In this document: one piece after another, positions 28,624 to 37,965 of the stretch
Position numbering within the stretch: the stretch's first letter is position 1
How the letters are laid out: each line of letters begins with the position of its first letter
Origin: Actinoplanes missouriensis 431
Lineage (GTDB): Bacteria; Actinomycetota; Actinomycetes; Mycobacteriales; Micromonosporaceae
Direction: 5' to 3'
DNA length: 64,000 nucleotides
NCBI RefSeq assembly: GCF_000284295.1
Contig: NC_017093.1
Span: forward strand, 1,922,001-1,986,000
The notes under the pieces: generated by a model
Seen by the model: the letters and a program-made list of their open reading frames with translations, nothing else
Told to the model about the DNA's origin: nothing
The model's database searches: none
Translations under genes and position numbers: made by a program

Positions 28624-28962
28624 GAGCGGGGCGCGGATTTTCTGGCACAGTCGCTGAACATGCAACTTGCAGATTGAGGAAATGGACTGACACTAAGGGT
28701 TGCTGCGTGCGTGCGCTCTGTGCTTCGGTTGCGGTGAGCGGAACGCAGGTTGATCACTCTCCGTGAAGTCCTTGGTCACATTCCAGGTTCTACATCCCAA
28801 TAGAACCTCCGCGAAGGTGACGCTTCGTGTTTTCTGCGTGCCGGTGGCCGACCGGCAGTGTGCGGACCGGAACAGCGTGGCGAACGAGGCACGGAATGCG
28901 GGCGTCTCCTCCGCGAAGGGGGTGCCGGAGGTCGCACCGTGCTGATCGGGGGTGGTGAAGAT
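28624..28962. other. Intergenic region without a supported gene
   Basis: Lower GC than its surroundings, especially 28670-28850. It separates divergent DUF7144 copy 2 and LuxR 2 and presumably holds the LuxR 2 promoter and leader. I see no regulon box, no convincing ORF and no strong hairpin. Confidence 0.5.
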
Positions 28963-31584
28963 ATGCCCGACAACCATACGGATGCCCCTTCTATCAAGAT
29001 CAATAAGGCGCGGCCCGTCCGCCCGAGAGCCCCGCAGGGCGTGCTGTGGCGGCCGCGTCTCACCGAGGTGCTGGACGCGGGGGTCCGCCGGCCGGTCACG
29101 GTGATCTGCGCCGGGCCGGGCTGGGGCAAGACCGCCCTGGCCGCCTCGTGGGCGAACACCCGATCGATCTCCGGACCGGTCGCCTGGCTCACGCTGGAGA
29201 GCCGGCACAACGAGCCGTCGGCGTTCTGGTCCGACCTGGTCCTGGCGCTGACCACCGCCGGGGCGAGCGGACTGCCCGAGGCGGGTCCGCTCGCCGGCGA
29301 CGACCCCGGTTACCCGAACCGGCTGCTCACCGGCCTGGCCGGTCTTCCCGCGGTGACCGTCCTGATCCTGGACGGCCTGCACGAGGTGACCGATCCGCGG
29401 GTGCTGAACGGCCTCGCCGGGATGCTGCAGCGACTCCCCGAGCGGCTGCGGATCGTGCTGCTCAGCCGGGCCGAGCCGGGCGTGCCGCTGCACCGGCTGC
29501 GGGCCTCCGGCGACCTGACCGAGATCGGCGCCGAGGCGCTCGCCTTCCGGGTGGAGGAGGCGGAGCAGCTGATGGCGCTGCGGGGCCGCAGACCGTCCCC
29601 GGCGGAGGCGGCCGACCGGGTCCGGCACGCCGAGGGATGGGGTGCCGGGCTGGGGCTCGGCCTGGAGGACCCGGCCGGCTCGTCCGGCGCCGCTATCGAG
29701 GATTACCTGGTCCGTGAGGTGCTGGCCGCCCAGCCACCGCAGTTCCGCGAGTTCCTGCTGCGCACCAGCGTGCCGGACCGGATCTGCGGCGAGCTGGCCG
29801 AGGCGCTCACCGGGCAGCGGTACGGCCACCGCACCTTGGAACGGCTGGCCCAGGCGAACCTGTTCGTGGAGCGGATCGGGATGGGCCGGTGGTTCCGCTA
29901 CCACCGGATGTTCCGGTCCGCGCTGCGCCATCAGCTCGCCACGGTCGAGCCGGAACGGGTGCACGAGCTGCACCTGCTGGCCGCACAGTGGCACGCCGCC
30001 ACCGGCAACGGCCTGACCGCGATCAATCACGCGGCCGCCGGCGGCGACTGGGCCTTCGTGGCCCGGCTCGTGGTCGACCGCGGGCTGCAGCTCTACGCCT
30101 CGGCCGACGGGGAGGAGTTCCTGGCGGTGCTCGGGCGGATCCCGGTGCAGCGGCTCGTCGAGAGCGCCGAACTGGTGTTCTGCGCGGCGCTACGCGCGTT
30201 CGCGGAGGGTGACGTCGCCGCGGTGCCGCAGCGTATCGCCCGGGCCCGGATGCTGCTGGCCGGTCGTGGCGCCCGGTACCGCGCCGTGATCGACCTGGCC
30301 CTGATCGTCCTGGAGAGCGGCGTGGTGACTCGCCGGCAGGGGGACATGCCGGGACTCGTGGCGCTCTCCGCCCAGGCACTCGACGACCTGACCGCGCTGC
30401 GCTGGGACGAGGTGCCGGCGCGGCTGCAGTACCGGGCCATGATGCTCGGTCACAAGGGCGCCGGCCTGCTCTGGACCGGCCGTCTCGACCACGCCGAGCG
30501 GTTCCTCTGGGCCGCCGCCTCCGCCGCCCGTGCCGCCGGCAGCCCGCTCGTGGAGATCGACGCGCTGGCCCACCTGTCGCTGCTGGTCCACCTGCAGGGC
30601 GCGCTGAACACCGCTGACGAGCACGCGACGGCCGCGATCGACCTGGCCCGCCGGATCGACGCGCGGACCCGGCCGGCGGTCGCGCTCGCGCACCTGACCC
30701 GTGCCCTGATCGAGGCGGACCGGGGCCGGGAGACCGCCGCGGAGGAGTCGCTGCGCCGCGGGCTGCACGCGGTCGGCGACAGCCCGGAGGCGGCGTCCGC
30801 CGTGATGATCGCCGTGGTCCGGGCCCGGCTGCTGCTGGACCGCAGGGAGCCGCTCCCGGCGTGCGCCGTGCTGCACCGGGCGCGGGTCGACGCCGGGCCG
30901 CACTTCGACGCCCCGCTGCTGGACCGGCTGCTCGCGCTCAGCGAGTCCGAGGCCGACCTGGCCCTCGGCCGGCCCGCCGAGGTGATCAACCGGTACGCGC
31001 ACCGCCCGCCCGTGCCCGCGCTGCTCCCCGCCGAGCAGGTCTGCCTGGCCCGCGCCCACCACGACACCGGCGACGAGGCCGCGGCCGAGCCCCTGCTGTC
31101 CCGGGTCCGGGCCGGCTCGGACCGGGTTGCCGCCGTCTCCGCCTGGATCCTCACGGCGCTCGCCGCCGACGCGCAGGGGCACGGCGGCCGGGCCGGTGAG
31201 GCGCTGTCACATGCCCTGGCCGACGCCGAGCCGGAGCTGCTGCGCCAGCCGTTCCGCCGGATCGGCTCCCCGCGCATGCTGGTCCTCGCGGAACGGCAGC
31301 AGTGGCTCAGCGAGGCCCGCGGCTCGACCCGGGACTCCGTGCTCGGGGAGATCACCGGGGAGCTGCCGGTGACCGGCGCGACCCCGGCAGCCGGGCCGCT
31401 GAGCGAGCGGGAGCTGGAGGTCCTGCAGTATCTGCCGACCGTGCTGACCGCCGGTGAGATCGCCGAGAACCTGGGCATCTCGGTGAACACGGTCAAGGCG
31501 CACATGCGGGCGATCTACCGGAAGCTGGGTGCCGGGCGGCGCCGCGAGGCGGTGGTGCTGGCCCGTCAGTCAGGACTTCTCTGA
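28963..31584 (+). CDS. MalT-like LuxR-family ATPase regulator 2
   Basis: 873 residues. N-terminal VLWRPRLTEVLDAGVRRPVT leads to Walker A GPGWGKTA (about 51-58) and Walker B VTVLILDGLHEV. The winged-helix linker includes FRYHRMFRSALRHQL. A TPR-like central region and a C-terminal LuxR domain (LSERELEVLQYLPTVL, ISVNTVKAHMRAIYRKLGAG) follow. Same architecture as 25393-28062 and 56031-58466; closer to the latter in its HTH. ATG 28963 is preceded by GGTGGTGAAG. The 3' end overlaps the convergent YihY gene by 15 nt. Target genes and inducer unknown. Confidence 0.9.
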   Translation: MPDNHTDAPSIKINKARPVRPRAPQGVLWRPRLTEVLDAGVRRPVTVICAGPGWGKTALAASWANTRSISGPVAWLTLESRHNEPSAFWSDLVLALTTAGASGLPEAGPLAGDDPGYPNRLLTGLAGLPAVTVLILDGLHEVTDPRVLNGLAGMLQRLPERLRIVLLSRAEPGVPLHRLRASGDLTEIGAEALAFRVEEAEQLMALRGRRPSPAEAADRVRHAEGWGAGLGLGLEDPAGSSGAAIEDYLVREVLAAQPPQFREFLLRTSVPDRICGELAEALTGQRYGHRTLERLAQANLFVERIGMGRWFRYHRMFRSALRHQLATVEPERVHELHLLAAQWHAATGNGLTAINHAAAGGDWAFVARLVVDRGLQLYASADGEEFLAVLGRIPVQRLVESAELVFCAALRAFAEGDVAAVPQRIARARMLLAGRGARYRAVIDLALIVLESGVVTRRQGDMPGLVALSAQALDDLTALRWDEVPARLQYRAMMLGHKGAGLLWTGRLDHAERFLWAAASAARAAGSPLVEIDALAHLSLLVHLQGALNTADEHATAAIDLARRIDARTRPAVALAHLTRALIEADRGRETAAEESLRRGLHAVGDSPEAASAVMIAVVRARLLLDRREPLPACAVLHRARVDAGPHFDAPLLDRLLALSESEADLALGRPAEVINRYAHRPPVPALLPAEQVCLARAHHDTGDEAAAEPLLSRVRAGSDRVAAVSAWILTALAADAQGHGGRAGEALSHALADAEPELLRQPFRRIGSPRMLVLAERQQWLSEARGSTRDSVLGEITGELPVTGATPAAGPLSERELEVLQYLPTVLTAGEIAENLGISVNTVKAHMRAIYRKLGAGRRREAVVLARQSGLL

Positions 31585-32412
31585 CGACGTCAGGACGGCT
31601 CCCGCCACCGCGCAGAGCAGCAGGCAGAACGAGATGACGTAGAGCCAGCCGATGTAGGTGAAGGCCAGCCCGATCGTGCCGTACCGATCGGCGCTGGCCT
31701 GCAACGCCCGGGGCAGGTAGACCGAGCCGACCGCCCGGACCCCGACCATCGCGGCGCCGAAGACCGCTGCGGAGACCAGCAGCCGGTTCCGCGGCAGCCC
31801 GGGGCCGAGCAGGATCCGGGGCAGCATCACGGCCAGCACGAAATCGCTCAGCAGCGTGACCAGGACGCCGATGACGTGCGGTGCCGGAAGCATGCCGGTG
31901 AGCCAGCCGAGCACCCGGATGGCGACCAGGAAGAACACCAGCATCAGCACGGCGCCGATCTGCCAGGCGGTCGCGGCCGGGCCGCCCCGGCGGCCCGGCG
32001 CCGACCAGATCGCCCGGTACGAGCGGGCCAGCGCGCGCGCCAGCCCGGTCGCCGAGACGATCACGATGAGGCTGCCGACCACCCCGAACGCCCCGCTGCG
32101 GCTGCCGCTGAGCGCCTCGTCGATCAGCCTCGCGCTGCTGTCCGGGACCTGCAGCACCCGGTCCAGCTCGCCGCGTGCCCGGTGGCCGAAGAGCGCGCCG
32201 AACATGATCAGGATCGGGAAGATCGAGGTGAACGCCTGCGCGGCGAGCGTCATCGACCGGTCGAAGATCTGCACCCGGAACAACTCGCTCGCGATGCGCA
32301 GCAGCAGGGCGCCGGCCCGGTTGCCGAGGATCAGCTCCGCTCCCGGGCGCAGCCTGCGAGGCACCGCGGCGAGGATGCTCCCGGGGGTGAAGAGGCGATC
32401 GGGGTCGGTCAC
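31570..32412 (-). CDS. YihY/BrkB-like membrane protein (copy 1)
   Basis: 280 residues and about six helices. It opens with TDPDRLFTPGSILAAVPRRL, then RSMTLAAQAFTSIFPILIMF (the A-F-x-S-x-x-P-x-L region of YihY/BrkB proteins), SGLAR-like polar loops and GLAFTYIGWLYVISFCLLL near the end. The family is widespread; function unsettled. GTG 32412 lacks an independent Shine-Dalgarno and sits exactly 35 nt from a regulon box, so it may be leaderless. An upstream ATG at about 32450 would run into that box. Confidence 0.8.
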   Translation of the reverse strand: MTDPDRLFTPGSILAAVPRRLRPGAELILGNRAGALLLRIASELFRVQIFDRSMTLAAQAFTSIFPILIMFGALFGHRARGELDRVLQVPDSSARLIDEALSGSRSGAFGVVGSLIVIVSATGLARALARSYRAIWSAPGRRGGPAATAWQIGAVLMLVFFLVAIRVLGWLTGMLPAPHVIGVLVTLLSDFVLAVMLPRILLGPGLPRNRLLVSAAVFGAAMVGVRAVGSVYLPRALQASADRYGTIGLAFTYIGWLYVISFCLLLCAVAGAVLTSSEKS

Positions 32413-32447
32413 CCCGCCATGGTCGGCGACCGGGCCGGGGCGAAGCA

Positions 32448-32464
32448 TCATCCGGCACGGATGG
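32448..32464. promoter_or_regulatory. Regulon box (one mismatch) shared by divergent genes
   Basis: TCATCC-ggcac-GGATGG. It is exactly 35 nt from GTG 32412 on the minus strand (-10-like GACCAT) and 35 nt from ATG 32500 on the plus strand (-10-like GACACT). One palindrome may drive both genes. Confidence 0.6.
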
Positions 32465-32499
32465 GGTGAGGGCCGCGGACCGTGCCGACACTGAGGCGC

Positions 32500-34467
32500 A
32501 TGCCCTCCATCGTGGTCACCGTCATCCTCAGCGCGCTGGCACTGGGCGCCACCGTCGCTCTGATGCCCGGCATCAGCGCGGAGAACGGCTGGGCGGTTCT
32601 CGGCGCGGCGATCATCCTCGGACTGCTCGGCGCACTGCTGCGGCCGCTGCTGGTCCGTCTGCTCTCCCGCGTCGGCTGGGCCGGCGTGGTGGCGGGCTGG
32701 CTGGTGGCACAGGCCCTGCTGGTCTGGGCCGCGCTCTGGCTCGCGCCGGGCGTGCACGTGGACGGTTTCTGGGGAGCCTTCGCGGCGTCCTGGCTGGGCG
32801 CCGTCCTGATGAGCATCGGACTCTGGGCGGTCACCGCGGGACAGAGCGGCCCGGCCACCCAGCATCTGCTGCGGGTCAACCGGCGGTTCCGGAAGAAGGT
32901 CCCGCGCACCGAGACGCCCGGCGTCGTCATGATCCAGATCGACGGGTTGTCGGCGCCACTGGCCCGGTGGGCGATCGAGGCGGGCAACCTGCCGACGCTC
33001 GGCCGGTGGCTGCGCTCCGGCAGCCACGCCCTCACCGAGTGGCACGCCCAGTTGCCGGCCACGACGCCGGCCAGCCAGGCGGGACTTCTGCACGGCGCGA
33101 GCGACCAGATCCCGGCCTTCCGATGGTACGAGAAATCGTCCGCCCGTCTCGTCGTGACGAACCGCCCGAAGGACAGCGCGCTCGTCGAGTCCCGCTGCTC
33201 CGACGGCCGGGGCCTGCTGGCCGACGGCGGGGTGAGCGTGAGCAACGTGTTCTCCGGTGACGCCGCCACGTCGCTGCTGACCATGAGCACGGCCGGCTCG
33301 GCGGGACCGTCCCGCTACCTCACCGCGTACCTGATCGACCCGTACGGCCTGACCCGCTCCCTGATCCTCACCGTCGGCGAGATCGTCAAGGAGCTCTACC
33401 AGGCCCGCCGGCAGCGGCTGCGCGACGTGCGTCCCCGGATGCGCCGGCGCGGCTCCTACGTGTTCCTGCGCGGCGCCACCAACGTGCTGCTGCGCCACCT
33501 CAACCTGGCGATCATCACCGAGCAGATGATGCGCGGCGCGCCGTCGATCTACTGCGACTTCGTGGACTACGACGAGATCGCGCACCACGCCGGACCGGCC
33601 CGCCCGGAGTCGCTCGCCTCGCTGGAGGGCATCGACGGCGTACTCGCCACGCTGGAGGAGGTCGCGGCGGCCGCTCCCCGGCCGTACGTCTTCGTGGTTC
33701 TCTCCGACCACGGGCAGAGTCAGGGCGCCACCTTCGAGCAGCGGTTCGGCCTGCGCCTGGAGCAGGTGATCGGGCAGCTCACCACCGACGCCGAGGTGGT
33801 GGCGACCCGGGAGGACGAGCAGGAGGGACGGGCGCACGCTCTGCGCGCCGGCCTTTCCGGTACGGACAAAGCACCGCCCCCGCAGCCCGCGACCGTCCCG
33901 GATACCCCGGAGATCGTGGTCGCGTCCTCCGGCAACCTGTCCCTGGTCTACCTCGCCCGGCTGCCCGGCCGGGTGACGCTGGAGCAGATCGACGACCGGC
34001 ACCCGAAGCTGCTCGACGGCCTGATCGAGCATCCGGGCGTCGGCTGGGTGATGGTCCGCTCCGCCGAGCACGGCGCCGTGGTGCTCGGCCGCAACGGCCG
34101 CCGCCGGCTGCGCGACGGTCACGTCGACGGACTCGATCCGCTGCTCGGGTTCGGCCCGCGCGCAGCCGAGGACCTGATCCGCCACGACGGCCTGGCCAAC
34201 ACCGGCGACCTGGTGATCAACAGCTGCTGGGATCCGGAGTCGCAGGAGGTCGCCGCGTTCGAGGACCTGATCGGCTGCCACGGCGGGCTGGGCGGCGATC
34301 AGAACCGGCCGGTGCTGATCCACCCCCGGTCCTGGCGGGTGCCGGTGGAGCTGGTCGGCGCGGACGCGGTGCACCGGCTGCTCTGCCGCGCCCTCTCCGA
34401 GACCGGCTGCCGCCCGCCCTCATCCGTGCGGGGTGAGCCCGGCGAGGCGGCCGGAGCGAGACGCTGA
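32500..34467 (+). CDS. Holin-like membrane domain fused to alkaline-phosphatase-type phosphodiesterase
   Basis: 655 residues. The first 120 form four helices of phage-holin-superfamily-IV/YvlD type (SIVVTVILSALALGATVALM, IILGLLGALLRPLLVRLLSR). From about 140 a type I phosphodiesterase/nucleotide-pyrophosphatase domain follows: VMIQIDGLSAPLARWAIEAG (metal Asp), LPATTPASQAGLLHG (nucleophile Thr region), YDEIAHHAGPARPES (metal His) and VVLSDHGQSQG (metal Asp-His). It is a membrane-anchored phosphoester hydrolase; substrate unknown, perhaps a lipid headgroup or envelope polymer. ATG 32500 follows GAGG at short spacing; GTG 32482 is an alternative. Confidence 0.85.
   Translation: MPSIVVTVILSALALGATVALMPGISAENGWAVLGAAIILGLLGALLRPLLVRLLSRVGWAGVVAGWLVAQALLVWAALWLAPGVHVDGFWGAFAASWLGAVLMSIGLWAVTAGQSGPATQHLLRVNRRFRKKVPRTETPGVVMIQIDGLSAPLARWAIEAGNLPTLGRWLRSGSHALTEWHAQLPATTPASQAGLLHGASDQIPAFRWYEKSSARLVVTNRPKDSALVESRCSDGRGLLADGGVSVSNVFSGDAATSLLTMSTAGSAGPSRYLTAYLIDPYGLTRSLILTVGEIVKELYQARRQRLRDVRPRMRRRGSYVFLRGATNVLLRHLNLAIITEQMMRGAPSIYCDFVDYDEIAHHAGPARPESLASLEGIDGVLATLEEVAAAAPRPYVFVVLSDHGQSQGATFEQRFGLRLEQVIGQLTTDAEVVATREDEQEGRAHALRAGLSGTDKAPPPQPATVPDTPEIVVASSGNLSLVYLARLPGRVTLEQIDDRHPKLLDGLIEHPGVGWVMVRSAEHGAVVLGRNGRRRLRDGHVDGLDPLLGFGPRAAEDLIRHDGLANTGDLVINSCWDPESQEVAAFEDLIGCHGGLGGDQNRPVLIHPRSWRVPVELVGADAVHRLLCRALSETGCRPPSSVRGEPGEAAGARR
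34420..34436 (+). promoter_or_regulatory. Regulon box (perfect), upstream of 34493
   Basis: TCATCC-gtgcg-GGGTGA, identical to the PPK2 box at 43678. It lies in the last codons of the phosphodiesterase gene. -10-like GACGCT starts 24 nt downstream; 56 nt to ATG 34493. Confidence 0.7.
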
Positions 34468-34492
34468 ATTCCCCGTAGCGAGAGGAAGACCG

Positions 34493-35329
34493 ATGTGCCG
34501 CTGGCTCGCCTATTCCGGTACTCCCATCCGGCTCGAGGAGCTGCTCTACAAACCACGCTTCTCCCTGATCGACCAGAGCATGCACTCCCGGCTCGGCGTG
34601 GAGACGACGAACGGTGACGGCTTCGGGGTCGGCTGGTACCCGGTCGACGGCCCGGCCGAGCCCGCCCTGATGCGCGGCGTCGGCCCGGCGTGGAGCGACG
34701 CCAACCTGCGGGAGGTCGCCCGGTCCACGGTCTCGCCGCTCTTCCTGGCGCACATCCGGGCCAGCACCGGCACCGCGGTGCAGCAGACCAACTGCCATCC
34801 GTTCCGGTACCAGAATTGGCTCTGGCAGCACAACGGCGCGATCCGCGACTTCGCCCGGCTCAAGCGGGACCTGGTCCTCGCGGTCGACCCGGACCTCTAC
34901 CCGGCGATGACCGGCTCCACCGACTCCGAGGTGATGTTCTACCTGGCGCTCACGTTCGGCCTGCGGGACCGGCCGATCGCCGCGATCGAGCGGATGGCGG
35001 GCCTGGTCGAGTCGGTCGGCCGCGCCTACGGGGTGCCGGATCCGCTGCAGATGACCGTCGCCACCACCGACGGCGACCGGGTCTGGTGCGTCAGGTACTC
35101 CACCGAGGGGCACAGCCGGTCGCTCTTCTACAGCACCGCGACCTCCGCGCTGCACAAGCTGTACCCGGAGAACAAGCAGCTGGCCCGGCTCTCCGACGAG
35201 ACCCGGCTGGTCGTCTCCGAACCACTCGGGGAGCTGGAGGGCGCCTGGCAGCCGGTGCCCGAGTCCAGCTACGGCGTGATCCAGAAGGGCGACGACGAAC
35301 TCGGCCGCTTCGAGCCGGCCGTGCCCTGA
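34493..35329 (+). CDS. Class II glutamine amidotransferase (YafJ-like)
   Basis: 278 residues. The N-terminal nucleophile Cys2 is in [38 protein letters not shown] and [12 protein letters not shown] (oxyanion-hole and glutamine-binding loops) complete the Ntn-hydrolase amidotransferase fold. No synthase domain is attached, so the ammonia acceptor is unknown; it may act as a plain glutamine or gamma-glutamyl hydrolase. ATG 34493, with AGAGGAAG upstream, puts Cys at position 2 as required. It is first of three overlapping genes with arginine deiminase and a metallophosphoesterase. Confidence 0.88.
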   Translation: MCRWLAYSGTPIRLEELLYKPRFSLIDQSMHSRLGVETTNGDGFGVGWYPVDGPAEPALMRGVGPAWSDANLREVARSTVSPLFLAHIRASTGTAVQQTNCHPFRYQNWLWQHNGAIRDFARLKRDLVLAVDPDLYPAMTGSTDSEVMFYLALTFGLRDRPIAAIERMAGLVESVGRAYGVPDPLQMTVATTDGDRVWCVRYSTEGHSRSLFYSTATSALHKLYPENKQLARLSDETRLVVSEPLGELEGAWQPVPESSYGVIQKGDDELGRFEPAVP

Positions 35330-36549
35330 TGGGCTTTCACGTGGACTCCGAGACCGGCCGGCTGCGTCAGGTGATCCTGCACCGGCCCGGTGTCGAGTTG
35401 AGCCGCCTCACCCCGGACAACGTCCGCGGGCTGCTCTTCGACGGGATCCCGTGGGCCCGCCGGGCACGCGCCGAGCACGACGCCTTCGCCGAGGTGCTGC
35501 GCGAGCGCGGAGTCAAGGTGCACTACTTCGGCCGGCTGCTCGCCGACGTGATGGACATCCCGCGGGCGCGGGCCTGGGTGCTGGACCGGATCTTCACCGA
35601 GGACACCGTCGGGCCCACCCTGGCCGGCCCGCTGCGCCGGCTCGCCGAGCAGGCCGAGAGCGAGCGGCTGGCCGAGTACCTGATCGGCGGGGTGCTCAAG
35701 CACGAGCTGGCCGGGTTCACCGTGAACAGCCTGCGCTGGGAGCTGCTCGGCGCCGACGACTTCGTGCTCGACCCGCTGCCCAACCACCTGTTCCAGCGGG
35801 ACAACTCGGCCTGGATCTACGGCGGCGTCAGCATCAACCCGATGGCGATGCCGGCCCGGCTCCGCGAGTCGGTGCACAGCGCCGCCGTCTACCGCTTCCA
35901 CCCGATGTTCACCCTGTCCGACTTCACCATCTGGTACGGGGGTGACGACCGCCCGCATCATCCGGCCACGCTGGAGGGCGGCGACATCCATGTGCTCGGC
36001 GGCGGCGCGGTGATGGTCGGCCTGGGGGAGCGGTCCACCGCGATGGGCGCGGAGAACCTCGCGCGCAGCCTCTTCACGGCCGGTGCCGCCAACCGGGTGA
36101 TCGTCGTCGAGCTGCCGCGCTCGCCCGCGACGATGCACCTCGACACGGTGCTCACCATGGTCGATCGGGACACGTTCGTGCTCTACCCGTACCTGCGGAG
36201 CCCGCTGCGGTCCTGGACCGTGCTGCCCGGCGACGACGCGGACGGGCTGCGCGTGGTCCGCAACGACGACCTGTTCGCCGCGATCGCCGAGACCGTCGGC
36301 GTCGGCAAGCTGCAGATCCTGGAGACCACCGAGGACGTCCGCGCCGCCCAGCGCGAGCAGTGGGACGACGGCAACAACTTCCTCGCGATCGAGCCCGGCG
36401 TGATCGTCGGGTACGAGCGCAACGTCACCACCAACACGTTCCTGCGGCGTCAGGGCATCGAGGTGATCACCGTCGCCGGTGGCGAGCTCGGCCGCGGCCG
36501 GGGCGGACCACGGTGCATGACCTGCCCGCTCGAACGCGACGCCGGGTGA
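35329..36549 (+). CDS. arcA: Arginine deiminase
   Basis: 406 residues, the usual length. It hydrolyses arginine to citrulline and ammonia. Active-site regions visible: substrate Asp/Glu in [22 protein letters not shown], catalytic His in [11 protein letters not shown], and catalytic Cys near the end in [12 protein letters not shown]. The start shares one base with the upstream amidotransferase stop (TGATG), and the stop overlaps the next start (GTGA). No carbamate kinase or ornithine transcarbamylase follows, so the ATP-producing arc pathway is absent here; a role in alkalinising the cytoplasm or arginine turnover is more likely. Confidence 0.92.
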   Translation: MGFHVDSETGRLRQVILHRPGVELSRLTPDNVRGLLFDGIPWARRARAEHDAFAEVLRERGVKVHYFGRLLADVMDIPRARAWVLDRIFTEDTVGPTLAGPLRRLAEQAESERLAEYLIGGVLKHELAGFTVNSLRWELLGADDFVLDPLPNHLFQRDNSAWIYGGVSINPMAMPARLRESVHSAAVYRFHPMFTLSDFTIWYGGDDRPHHPATLEGGDIHVLGGGAVMVGLGERSTAMGAENLARSLFTAGAANRVIVVELPRSPATMHLDTVLTMVDRDTFVLYPYLRSPLRSWTVLPGDDADGLRVVRNDDLFAAIAETVGVGKLQILETTEDVRAAQREQWDDGNNFLAIEPGVIVGYERNVTTNTFLRRQGIEVITVAGGELGRGRGGPRCMTCPLERDAG

Positions 36550-37316
36550 GCGGCCGGCCCGTGGTCGTGGCGCACCTGTCCGACCTGCACCTCGGCGCGC
36601 ACGATCGGGCGGCCGTGGAGAGCATCGCGGACGACGTGACACGGGCCGGGCCGGCGCTGACCGTGGTGACCGGGGACAGCACGATGCGGGCCCGCACCGG
36701 GGAGTTCCGCCGGGCCCGGCATCTGCTCGACCGGCTGCCCGGTCCGCTGCTGACGGTCACCGGCAATCACGACGTCCCGCTGGTCAGCTGGCGGCGCGTG
36801 CTCCGGCCGTACCATCGCTATCGGACCTGGATGGGCACGGACCTGGACCCGGACCGCACGGCCCCGGGTCTGGTCGCCCTGGGTCTGCAGTCGATGCCGC
36901 GGTGGCGCTGGAAGAACGGGCGGGTCTCGGCCCGGCAGGCCGCCCTGGTGACCCGGGTGCTCGGCGGCGCGCCCGCGGGCGACCTGCGGCTGCTGGCGCT
37001 GCACCACCCGCCGCTGGTCACCGGCCCGGACCGGCTGATCGGGCGGGCCCGGCTGCTCGACGCGATCCGCGCGGCCCGGGTCGACCTGGTCCTGGCCGGG
37101 CACACACACGTGCCGGACGTGCGCGTGCCGTGGCCGGGCGGGCCGGTCTTCGTGGTGGCGGGCACCTCGGTGAGCCGCCGGACCCGGCACGAGATCGGCT
37201 GCTCGTGGAGCCTGATCAGCGTGCACGAGGGTGAGGTCGTGGTGCAGGAGCGGTACCTGGTGGACGACGGCTGGACGACCGGCCGCGTGGTGACCGTGCC
37301 CCGTCCCGGTTCTTAG
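36546..37316 (+). CDS. Calcineurin-like metallophosphoesterase
   Basis: 256 residues. The family's metal motifs are [11 protein letters not shown] (DxH), [10 protein letters not shown] (GD), [10 protein letters not shown] (GNHD), LALHHPPLV (H) and [11 protein letters not shown] (GHxH). The second motif reads GDST where GDLT is common, but all ligands are present. It could cleave cyclic nucleotides or other phosphoesters; the substrate is unknown. GTG 36546 overlaps the arginine deiminase stop. It ends in a 4-nt overlap with the convergent membrane protein gene. Confidence 0.85.
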   Translation: MSGRPVVVAHLSDLHLGAHDRAAVESIADDVTRAGPALTVVTGDSTMRARTGEFRRARHLLDRLPGPLLTVTGNHDVPLVSWRRVLRPYHRYRTWMGTDLDPDRTAPGLVALGLQSMPRWRWKNGRVSARQAALVTRVLGGAPAGDLRLLALHHPPLVTGPDRLIGRARLLDAIRAARVDLVLAGHTHVPDVRVPWPGGPVFVVAGTSVSRRTRHEIGCSWSLISVHEGEVVVQERYLVDDGWTTGRVVTVPRPGS

Positions 37317-37813
37317 TGGAGCTGGGTTTTCAGCACCACCATGGCCACGCCGAACATGCCGGCCACCAGGGTGGAGACCAGCCGTTCCAGCGAGGTGAGA
37401 CGGCCGCCCGCGCCCATCCGCCAGCCGCTCAGGCAGAGCAGCAGGGTGGTGCAGGCCAGCGACAGGATCTCCGCGGTGATCAGGCGGGTGCCGACCAGGC
37501 GGGCGACCACCAGGACCAGCAGCGGCAACGCGGACGCGGTGACGATCTCCCAGCCGGTGGTCAGCTGCCGGCGGACCGTGTGCCAGGTCGGGCGGTGACC
37601 CTCGTGGATGCGTTCGGCGACGATCCGGGCGTACCGTTCGGCGGCCCAGTAGATGGTGAGCGTGACCACCTCGGCGACGACGGCGGCGGCGGCGCTCTTC
37701 GGGTGCGCGGCGACGAGCACGGCGGCGCCGACGATCAGGCCGTAGATGCCGGATGCGGTCGCCTCCTCGGTGTCGCGGGTGACGCGGACCCGAAGTGGAT
37801 TCGTCCCGGCCAT
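37313..37813 (-). CDS. Four-helix membrane protein of unknown function
   Basis: 166 residues. Pattern: TASGIYGLIVGAAVLVAAH, VVAEVVTLTIYWAAERYA, a cytoplasmic basic loop EGHRPTWHTVRRQLTTGWE, then two more pairs of helices ending in VSTLVAGMFGVAMVVLK. I have seen similar short proteins only as hypothetical. ATG 37813 is chosen because AGGGAG lies 5 nt upstream; the longer frame is a GC-rich leader. It is divergent from the Rv1733c-like gene, and the intergenic region carries two adjacent regulon boxes. Confidence 0.7.
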   Translation of the reverse strand: MAGTNPLRVRVTRDTEEATASGIYGLIVGAAVLVAAHPKSAAAAVVAEVVTLTIYWAAERYARIVAERIHEGHRPTWHTVRRQLTTGWEIVTASALPLLVLVVARLVGTRLITAEILSLACTTLLLCLSGWRMGAGGRLTSLERLVSTLVAGMFGVAMVVLKTQLH

Positions 37814-37895
37814 ACGGCTCCCTTCGTCCCGTTTTCTCTCTGCTTTCGCTCCGTTTACCCTCCGCTGAGCCTCGCCTGTCGCGGGCGTGCGGGCC

Positions 37896-37912
37896 TCGTC
37901 CGGCACGGATGA
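37896..37912 (-). promoter_or_regulatory. Regulon box (one mismatch), upstream of 37813
   Basis: Read toward the gene it is TCATCC-gtgcc-GGACGA. -10-like GAGGCT starts 23 nt downstream; 82 nt to ATG 37813. Confidence 0.55.
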
Positions 37913-37913
37913 A

Positions 37914-37930
37914 TCACCCGCTGCGAATGG
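37914..37930 (+). promoter_or_regulatory. Regulon box (two mismatches), upstream of 37966
   Basis: TCACCC-gctgc-GAATGG, one base from the previous box. -10-like CATGCT lies at -13 to -8 of ATG 37966; gap 35 nt and no Shine-Dalgarno, so leaderless translation is likely. Confidence 0.5.
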
Positions 37931-37965
37931 GGACGGCGGCACCCGGCGTGACCATGCTTCTCGCC

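Noticed and set aside
35329..36549. Complete arginine deiminase pathway
   Set aside because: No ornithine transcarbamylase, carbamate kinase or arginine-ornithine antiporter in the window.
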